From: JBDKGH01 sp039798265
GTDB taxonomy: Bacteria > Bacteroidota > Bacteroidia > Flavobacteriales_D > Sanyastnellaceae
DNA: 6,375 nt
Reading direction: 5' to 3'
Assembly: GCA_039798265.1 (NCBI GenBank)
Contig: JBDKGH010000083.1
Location: 1 to 6,375 of the forward strand
Part shown: piece after piece, positions 1 to 5,321 of the stretch
Position numbering within the stretch: the first letter of the stretch is position 1
Layout of the letters: each line of letters starts with the position of its first letter
Notes under the pieces: generated by a model
The model's database searches: none
Seen by the model: only the letters and a program-made list of their open reading frames with translations
What the model was told of the DNA's origin: nothing
Program-made: the position numbers and the translations under genes

Positions 1-857
1 CTTTTTCTCTGGAAGAAGAAAGCAAAAACAGCCTTTTTGGAGCACTGAAAAAATGGATTGCCACGTTTCGTGAAGTGAATCCAGCAGATATTGATAATGC
101 ATTGGGTTTACCATATCCAGGTGATGAAGCGAACAAATCGATGACTTTTGGCACAGAGTACTCCAAGCGGGTGGCTTATGAACTCAATCACCATAATCCA
201 GCCATTCCTTCTTTGGGTAAAAAAGTGAGCAGCAAAGAGGATATTCTGTTCGACTTGATCAGTGTGCAATCAAAAAATAATTTCTCTTTTGCTCGTTATT
301 TCGAACAGCGCATTCGCGCAGCTAAATACGATCTCACCAAAGATCAAATGATCGATGCCTTGAAAAATGAATCGGCAAAGACGCCTATTGGTTTGTACCT
401 CGGTATCGAAGAGTTGTTGGATGACGACTACGCCAAATGGATGGGTAAGTTGAATAAACGTTACCGTGATTATACCTCGGATAGTTTATTGGTGTGGACA
501 CCTCGTGCTAAAGGCGAAGCAACCGAGAATGATGATCAAGTAGTGACTTTCGCTGAGGAAATGCCGGTTTTTATGGGAGGCGATGAAGCCCTTTATAAAT
601 ACCTTTCCAGCGCGTTGAAGTATCCGCAGGATGCAATAGAGTCAGAGATTTCGGGTACGGTTATCGTGTCTTTTGTAGTCAATAAAAAAGGACAAATTCG
701 CGATGTAACGGTAGAAAGAAATCCAAGCGGATCAATGTCGCTCGCTGCTGAAGCGGTGCGTGTGGTAAAGGCAATGCCACTATGGAAGCCAGCAAAACAA
801 AAAGGTAAACCTGTGAATTGTAAATTCATGCTTCCGATCAAGTTTGCCTTGAAATAA
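1..857 (+). CDS. TonB C-terminal domain protein with unknown N-terminal region (5' partial)
   Basis: The frame is open from base 3, so the start codon lies outside the window. The GTG at 75 is a possible start, but the 24 codons before it read as ordinary protein and no in-frame ATG precedes it. Of 284 visible residues, about 185-283 (bases 555-852) form a TonB C-terminal domain: an MPVF-x-GG opening, a YP-x-A segment, SGTVIVSFVVNKKGQI, a pair of helices, then MPLWKPAKQKGKPV and a final PIKFAL strand. In Bacteroidota this domain occurs in energy transducers that touch TonB-dependent outer-membrane transporters, and also in envelope proteins of other roles. The preceding ~180 residues are charged and probably helical, with no membrane segment in the visible part; I do not recognise them. 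A membrane anchor, if any, would be upstream. No terminator is visible in the 69 bases before the next gene. The domain call is firm; the protein's function is unknown. Confidence 0.85.
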   Translation, partial: FSLEEESKNSLFGALKKWIATFREVNPADIDNALGLPYPGDEANKSMTFGTEYSKRVAYELNHHNPAIPSLGKKVSSKEDILFDLISVQSKNNFSFARYFEQRIRAAKYDLTKDQMIDALKNESAKTPIGLYLGIEELLDDDYAKWMGKLNKRYRDYTSDSLLVWTPRAKGEATENDDQVVTFAEEMPVFMGGDEALYKYLSSALKYPQDAIESEISGTVIVSFVVNKKGQIRDVTVERNPSGSMSLAAEAVRVVKAMPLWKPAKQKGKPVNCKFMLPIKFALK

Positions 858-863
858 CACGAT

Positions 864-894
864 TTTGAAATCTGCGACTAATTCGTTATCATTG
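864..894 (+). promoter_or_regulatory. Candidate Bacteroidota-type promoter for the secreted protein gene
   Basis: A TTTG at 864-867 (-33 element) is followed after 19 bases by TATCATTG at 887-894. The latter matches the Bacteroidota -7 consensus TAnnTTTG at all but one defined position. Transcription would start near base 901, leaving a leader of about 26 bases before the ATG at 927. Seen: the two elements and their spacing. Inferred: that they act as a promoter, since the sequence is AT-rich and such matches can arise by chance. Confidence 0.4.
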
Positions 895-926
895 TGTCGC
901 TTAACCGCAAAATAGAACCTTTTCTT

Positions 927-1892
927 ATGAAAAAAATATATACTCTTTTGATGGTCGGTGCTTTGTCACTCGGTGCTGTAGCTTCTGATGTGCGCCTTAT
1001 TGTGGAGAAAGTAAACAATCAAGGCTTAGTACCCGGTAACACTTACCGTGTATGGGCTCAAATGGCTTCGCCTGATCATTCCTTGCACATCGTATGGGGT
1101 GATGTAGAGAATCCACTTTCCATCGAATCAACCACTCCCTTCTATCAGCACCCTTATGGTGGCTTTTCTTCGAGCAGCATAGCTCCAGCACTGAGCAGTG
1201 TAGATCCTGCTGTGGCCTACGATTCATGGGTAACTATCGGGTATCAAAACAACGAAGGCAATGATCTTTGGGATTTAGGTATCGATTTTTCTGCCTTCAA
1301 TGCAGGTGGAGAAATTCTCGCTAACAACGGTGCTTGGTTCCTTATTCCTACGGACGAAAAATGTGCTGCTGAAGAAAACGGAATGGTCCTATTGGCTCAA
1401 TTTACCACTACGGGTGTTGCTTCGGGTCGTTTGAATCTTCAAGGTTGGACAGCTCCGAACCAAAAATGGCAAGCCTTAGGTTTGACTTTCACCACCGCTG
1501 AGTCGTTTGTTTTCGGTTGCACCGATTCCAAAGCCTCTAATTATAATGCTGATGCTACTTTCGACGATGGTTCTTGCATCGAATCTAACGAAGTGTTAGC
1601 CGTTGGCGATTTAAATGCTCAAGCAGAAAACTGGCAAATTTTCCCTAATCCGCTGCGCGATAACCTCCTTCATGTTCAGTTCAATACTACTCTCTCAGCG
1701 GGAAAAGAAAGAGCGAACTTACAAATAATGGACATGAGTGGTAAAATGGTGGGCACACATAACATCGTTTCTGAGCAGATTTTACCAGGAAATCGCTTAA
1801 CTTTGACTCAAGACCTAGCGGCAGGCACTTATAAAGTGATCTTAACCCAAGGTTCGTTTTCAGAATCAAAGACACTTATCGTACAGAAATAA
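927..1892 (+). CDS. Secreted T9SS cargo protein with type A C-terminal sorting domain
   Basis: The 321-residue protein starts at ATG 927. An upstream in-frame GTG at 894 is rejected because it would put 11 polar residues before the signal peptide. Residues 1-19 form a Sec signal peptide (MKK, a hydrophobic core, then AVA with likely cleavage before SDV). Residues ~21-190 look like a beta-rich extracellular domain with YDSWVTIG near 98-105 and an AQFTTTG...LNLQGW stretch near 157-174; these resemble recurrent secreted proteins of marine bacteria, but I cannot name the family. Residues 197-217 are one GCTD...NYN...DDGSC repeat, common in Bacteroidota surface proteins and calcium-loop-like, with Cys198 and Cys217 possibly paired. 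Residues ~237-321 are the T9SS type A sorting domain (IFPNP, MDMSGK, LAAGTYKVIL, final KTLIVQK), which is normally removed when cargo is attached to the cell surface. No Shine-Dalgarno is visible. The gene ends 32 bases before a strong hairpin. Export route is confident; molecular role unknown. Confidence 0.9.
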   Translation: MKKIYTLLMVGALSLGAVASDVRLIVEKVNNQGLVPGNTYRVWAQMASPDHSLHIVWGDVENPLSIESTTPFYQHPYGGFSSSSIAPALSSVDPAVAYDSWVTIGYQNNEGNDLWDLGIDFSAFNAGGEILANNGAWFLIPTDEKCAAEENGMVLLAQFTTTGVASGRLNLQGWTAPNQKWQALGLTFTTAESFVFGCTDSKASNYNADATFDDGSCIESNEVLAVGDLNAQAENWQIFPNPLRDNLLHVQFNTTLSAGKERANLQIMDMSGKMVGTHNIVSEQILPGNRLTLTQDLAAGTYKVILTQGSFSESKTLIVQK

Positions 1893-1924
1893 CCATTTCT
1901 TTTTTAACCTTATCAACCTTAACC

Positions 1925-1965
1925 AAACAGCAGAGGCTACATTCAGGTGTAGCCTCTGTTGTTTT
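1925..1965 (+). terminator. Intrinsic terminator after the T9SS cargo gene
   Basis: Bases 1925-1940 pair with 1949-1964 to give a 16-bp stem (one G-U pair at 1930/1959) around an 8-base loop, ATTCAGGT. The inner 10 pairs are perfect and contain 6 G-C pairs. The right side ends in TTGTTTT, a short U-tract. It lies 32 bases after the upstream stop codon, as expected for a terminator of the secreted-protein gene. It is unusual in ending only 6 bases before the next start codon (1971), so it may also affect expression of the lipoprotein gene. Confidence 0.85.
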
Positions 1966-1970
1966 ATCCC

Positions 1971-2954
1971 ATGAGAACGCTTGTTGTTATCGGTTGTTTG
2001 CTTTTGTTAGGATGCAAATTAACCTCTACCAAAAATGAAGAGCTCAATACCTATTGGCTGCATAAAGGCAATTTGCCTTGCACTGGTCAGCTCATGGTGG
2101 AGTATCCCTCTGGCCAAACCTACTTTCGTCAAGGACCAAATGATTTCGGCGATAGCCTTTTTGTAATTGGCTCAGTAAGCAAGCAAATGACTGCTGTCCT
2201 AGTTTTACAATGTTATGATCAAGGCTTGCTCCAGCTGGATGTTCCCATTCGTCGTTATCTCCCTTCGCTTACAGATGCGTGGGCAGATAGCGTAACGATT
2301 CATCAATTGCTAACCCATACCCACGGAATAGATAGTTTGGGCAAACCGTTGACCTTTTTTCCAGGCAAAGGATTCCACTATTCCAACTTCGGATATCATT
2401 TGCTAGCGCAAGTGGCATCGGCCGTCCGAAAGAAAACCCAAGAACAGCTCTTTACGGAGTTGTTCCAGCAATGTGAGATGACCCATTCATTTTATCCAAA
2501 AGAATCCCTTCGTTCGCGGATCGCCAACTATACTTATCTGGATAGCCTCGATCAAGAAATAACGGAGGCTAACCCAATGGAAAATTATCCTGCCGCGGGT
2601 GCTTTATTATCCAATGCAGCAGATCTGATTCAGTGGGCAGGTGCATTGCATGGGGGAAAATTACTAAGCGATTCTACCTATCAAAAAATGATCACACCTT
2701 ATCCCGAAGCGGTGCGCGATCATCCCGTATTTGGTAAAACGACCTACGGGTATGGTGTTACTATAGCTAATATAAATGGTCATTTGCGCATCGGTCATAC
2801 CGGATTTGCTCCAGGTTTTTGTTCCATGTGTTACCATTTCCCCGATCAAAGGCTGACTGTTGTTTTGGTGGAAAACAGAGCATTTCCAGATAATATGGTC
2901 AAATCTTTTTCACATCACGTCGAATTTTTGAATATTATAGAAAACTGGCAATGA
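1971..2954 (+). CDS. Lipoprotein serine hydrolase, class C beta-lactamase/PBP-like
   Basis: The 327-residue protein starts at ATG 1971. A TTG four codons earlier lies inside the hairpin and is unlikely; the next internal Met would remove the signal peptide. Residues 1-15 are a lipoprotein signal ending in the lipobox LLGC, so Cys15 should be lipidated and the enzyme tethered to an envelope membrane. All three active-site motifs of the beta-lactamase/transpeptidase-like fold are present: S68-V-S-K71 (nucleophile and base, in GSVSKQMTAVL), Y137-S-N139, and H276-T-G278 in the place of KTG. LLTHTHGI at 113-120 is the usual family landmark. Length fits the Pfam Beta-lactamase (PF00144) group, which includes D-aminopeptidases, DD-peptidases and esterases (family knowledge). 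The HTG motif and lack of other features do not identify the substrate, and I see no basis for calling it a resistance gene. No promoter or Shine-Dalgarno is evident in front of it. Confidence 0.92.
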   Translation: MRTLVVIGCLLLLGCKLTSTKNEELNTYWLHKGNLPCTGQLMVEYPSGQTYFRQGPNDFGDSLFVIGSVSKQMTAVLVLQCYDQGLLQLDVPIRRYLPSLTDAWADSVTIHQLLTHTHGIDSLGKPLTFFPGKGFHYSNFGYHLLAQVASAVRKKTQEQLFTELFQQCEMTHSFYPKESLRSRIANYTYLDSLDQEITEANPMENYPAAGALLSNAADLIQWAGALHGGKLLSDSTYQKMITPYPEAVRDHPVFGKTTYGYGVTIANINGHLRIGHTGFAPGFCSMCYHFPDQRLTVVLVENRAFPDNMVKSFSHHVEFLNIIENWQ

Positions 2955-2959
2955 TAAAG

Positions 2960-2970
2960 GCTCCCGGAGC
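2960..2970. repeat. Short GC-rich palindrome in the promoter region of the sugar operon
   Basis: GCTCC-C-GGAGC is a perfect 5-bp inverted repeat around one central base, in an otherwise AT-rich 46-base gap. As RNA it could form only a 4-bp stem, so it is not a credible terminator. Its place, 3 bases before the -7 box at 2974, would suit a protein-binding operator, but an 11-base palindrome can arise by chance. Confidence 0.3.
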
Positions 2971-2973
2971 GTG

Positions 2974-2981
2974 TATTTTTG
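2974..2981 (+). promoter_or_regulatory. Candidate -7 promoter element for the epimerase-glycosyltransferase pair
   Basis: TATTTTTG matches the Bacteroidota -7 consensus TAnnTTTG at every defined position. Transcription would begin near 2988, giving a leader of about 13 bases before ATG 3001. No TTG or TTTG is seen at the expected distance upstream (around 2950), so only half of the promoter is supported. If real, the two-gene unit can be expressed separately from the serine hydrolase gene before it. Confidence 0.45.
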
Positions 2982-3000
2982 CCTCAAACGATCAAGCTTT

Positions 3001-4047
3001 ATGAAAACCCATCTCATCACTGGCGGTTGCGGATTTGTAGGACGAAACATGGTTAAGCGCTTGTATGCTACAACGTCAGATCAAATTATTTTCATCGATG
3101 ATCTTTCTGTAGGTACACATCCTGACACCTGGATGCCAGCCGCCAAATCGCGCGATGGAGAAGGGTATGCTGTTTATGACAATCGATTGCTGTTTATTCA
3201 AGCAGATGCATTGCGCGTAATGCGCCATTTCTCTGACGATATTCAACTGTTTGAAGATAAGTATCAGTTCCCGATCAACAGGATTAACGATGTGTTTCAT
3301 TTCGCTGCCATCGTTGGGGGACGCGCAAAAATTGACGGTGATCCCATGGCTGTTGCACTGGATCTGGCCATCGATGCCGAAATGTTTTATTGGGCATGCC
3401 GTTATAAGCCAGATCGTTTGATGTACCCCAGTTCTTCTGCTGCTTATCCCGTGGATCTTCAAACAGAAGGCGGAGCTATTGCATTAAAAGAAAGCGATAT
3501 CGATTTTACCCGCATGGGGCAGCCCGATATGACTTACGGTTGGAGTAAACTGACGGGCGAGTTTTTAGCCAAAATTGCGGCTTCTCATTATGGATTGAAG
3601 GTAACCTGCATTCGACCATTTAGCGGATACGGTGAAGATCAAGATTTGTCTTATCCCGTTCCTGCTATTGCCGCTAGAGCAGCCAAAAAAGAAGACCCTT
3701 TCGAAGTGTGGGGAAGCGGACACCAAGGACGCGATTTCGTTCATATAGATGATGTGATTGATTGCATCTTGTTGGCCATGGATCATATTCACGACGGTAC
3801 CGCCATCAATATAGGTATGGGTAAGTTGACAAGCTTCCGAGAAATTATTGACGTTTTCTGCTCTATTGCAGGTTATCAGCCTACCATTAAACCACTTTTG
3901 GACAAACCAGTGGGCGTGCATAGTCGTTATTGTGATATGACATTCGTAGAACAAAAACTCGGATGGAAAGCAAAGATTAGCATTGAGGAAGGTATGCGCA
4001 GAGTGTATAACAAAGCGGTTGAACGTTTAGCCCAAGGCGAGAAGTAA
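3001..4047 (+). CDS. NAD-dependent sugar-nucleotide epimerase/dehydratase (extended SDR)
   Basis: The 348-residue cytoplasmic enzyme starts at ATG 3001, so that the Rossmann strand MKTHLITGG stands at the N-terminus as in the family. Motifs in order: dinucleotide-binding G8-G-C-G11-F-V-G14; FIDDLSVG at 31-38, whose acidic end of strand 2 suggests NAD; HFAAIVGG at 100-107; SSS at 144-146; catalytic Y179-G-W-S-K183; RPFSGYG at 205-211; RDFVHIDD at 244-251; and a C-terminal GVHSRYCD...LGW segment (305-322). The last two regions and the overall order resemble GDP-mannose 3,5-epimerase and related GDP-sugar enzymes. However, the position of that enzyme's catalytic cysteine (SSACIYP in plants) is Ala147 here, so a 4-epimerase, 4,6-dehydratase-like or other activity is equally possible. 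About 30 extra residues lie between strands 2 and 3 (~40-85). The stop overlaps the next start (TAATG at 4045-4049), implying coupled translation with the glycosyltransferase. Fold is certain; substrate unknown. Confidence 0.9.
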   Translation: MKTHLITGGCGFVGRNMVKRLYATTSDQIIFIDDLSVGTHPDTWMPAAKSRDGEGYAVYDNRLLFIQADALRVMRHFSDDIQLFEDKYQFPINRINDVFHFAAIVGGRAKIDGDPMAVALDLAIDAEMFYWACRYKPDRLMYPSSSAAYPVDLQTEGGAIALKESDIDFTRMGQPDMTYGWSKLTGEFLAKIAASHYGLKVTCIRPFSGYGEDQDLSYPVPAIAARAAKKEDPFEVWGSGHQGRDFVHIDDVIDCILLAMDHIHDGTAINIGMGKLTSFREIIDVFCSIAGYQPTIKPLLDKPVGVHSRYCDMTFVEQKLGWKAKISIEEGMRRVYNKAVERLAQGEK

Positions 4048-5321
4048 TGAGCGAAAAAAGAAAAATTGTTTGTTTTGGTCCGGGCCCATTATTCAAAGGC
4101 GGGATTCAGAATTACAATACCTCCTTAGCTCTGGCCTTCGACAAATTGCCCGATACAGAGGTGCATATTGTTTCGTGGACACAACAATACCCCGCCATTG
4201 TACCGCGCGAGTTTGTAGATAAAAGCAGCAAGACCGATTTGCTTGCGGGTAGCCATGTTCAGGTAAAATACATCACTAACTACAACAAGCCCGCGACTTG
4301 GCGAGAAACGGTTGACTACATTCTAGCCTTAAAACCAGAAAAGGTCATTTTTCAATGGAGTATTGCCCTTCAAGGTTTGCCGCTCAGCGCTATCGCTAAA
4401 CGGTTGAAAAAAGCAGGTGGAGTAGAAGTGATCTTTGATCTGCATTTTGTTATTCAAAAGGAACATTCATCACTCGATCGATATTTTACGAAACGAGCTC
4501 TTCAACATGCCGATACCTTCATTGTGCATGCACTCAAGACGTGGGAAGAATTACAGACCGTATTTCCAGGTAAAAAAATGCAGCTCACGTACGATGGTAA
4601 AAGAGCTGTGCAAGTAACCAACGTGATCAAGCTGTATCACCCCATTTATGATTTGTTTAAGCCCGATCCTCAGTTGGACATAGAGGCCATCAAAAAGGAA
4701 TTGGGGTTAAAAAAGAATGTTTTTTTATTCTTTGGATTCATTCGCAAATACAAAGGTTTGCACAACGTTATTCAGGCTTTCGATTTAGTTCGTAAGCAGC
4801 GCGATGATGTGAGCTTATTGATTTGTGGAGAATCTTTTTGGCAGACCTTAGATCAAACCAAATGGTCAACAAAACTGAAAAACATTCTTTTTGGTACAGC
4901 GAAAAAACTCTTCCTTAAAAATTCGGATAACGAAAAAGACTATCGTCCTTTAGATTTAATTGAACAACTTGGAATGCAGGCGGACACGAAGGTTTTCAAC
5001 CGATTCATTCCGAATGAAGAAGTGAATAAGTACTTTCAAATTTCGGATGTAGTGGTGCTGTATTACCTCACCGCAACGCCTAGCGGTATTGAATCTTTGA
5101 GTTATAATTTCTCCTTGCCTTTGCTAGCCACACGAGTAGGACATTTCCCTGAAACGATTGTGGACGGATTTAATGGCTACTTGGCAGAGCCTGAAAACAT
5201 AGAGGATATGGCGAAGCAAATGATCCGATTCCTAGATCATCCCGTTCCAAGAGAAAACGTAAAAGAGAGCACAAAGGAAATGAGTTGGGAAAATTATGCA
5301 AAAGCGATTCTCAACGACTAA
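4047..5321 (+). CDS. GT-B glycosyltransferase, GT4-like (Glycos_transf_1 type)
   Basis: This 424-residue predicted cytoplasmic or membrane-associated transferase would move a sugar from a nucleotide donor to a growing glycan or lipid carrier. The N-terminal half opens with FGPGPLFKGGIQNYN (10-24), the Gly-rich acceptor-side loop of GT-B enzymes, followed by FDLHFVIQKEHSSLD (130-144) and FIVHA (158-162). The C-terminal half has the donor-site signature FGFIRKYKGL (229-238, with R233 and K237 placed for diphosphate contact), GES at 261-263, IPNEEVNKYFQISDVVVLYY (321-340), then SGIESLSYNFSLPLLAT and VGHFPETIVDGFNGYL (364-379). The usual E-x7-E pair is not intact, and 264-300 holds a lysine-rich insertion. 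No signal peptide or membrane helix is visible. It starts at ATG 4047, sharing one base with the epimerase stop; AAGG at 4034-4037 may help initiation, but coupling is the simpler explanation. Its stop overlaps the convergent gene's stop by 4 bases. Donor and acceptor are unknown. Confidence 0.9.
   Translation: MSEKRKIVCFGPGPLFKGGIQNYNTSLALAFDKLPDTEVHIVSWTQQYPAIVPREFVDKSSKTDLLAGSHVQVKYITNYNKPATWRETVDYILALKPEKVIFQWSIALQGLPLSAIAKRLKKAGGVEVIFDLHFVIQKEHSSLDRYFTKRALQHADTFIVHALKTWEELQTVFPGKKMQLTYDGKRAVQVTNVIKLYHPIYDLFKPDPQLDIEAIKKELGLKKNVFLFFGFIRKYKGLHNVIQAFDLVRKQRDDVSLLICGESFWQTLDQTKWSTKLKNILFGTAKKLFLKNSDNEKDYRPLDLIEQLGMQADTKVFNRFIPNEEVNKYFQISDVVVLYYLTATPSGIESLSYNFSLPLLATRVGHFPETIVDGFNGYLAEPENIEDMAKQMIRFLDHPVPRENVKESTKEMSWENYAKAILND

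Noticed and set aside
894..926. GTG start at 894 for the secreted protein
   Set aside because: It would place polar residues before a clean signal peptide, and it overlaps the best candidate -7 box, leaving no room for a leader.
1515..1577. Possible tandem repeat array at the GCTD...DDGSC motif
   Set aside because: Only one copy is present; no adjacent DNA or protein repeat was found.
1971..2954. Antibiotic-resistance beta-lactamase
   Set aside because: The motifs define the broad serine hydrolase fold only; a lipoprotein with HTG in place of KTG in this context is more likely a peptidase or esterase.
2959..2971. Hairpin terminator after the serine hydrolase
   Set aside because: Only 4 bp can form around a 3-base loop, so the stem is too short despite the nearby T-run, which fits a -7 box better.
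3076..3954. Two antisense open frames of about 128 residues each (3076-3462 and 3565-3954)
   Set aside because: They lie wholly within the well-supported epimerase gene on the other strand, show no signal, domain or start context, and have shadow-frame composition.
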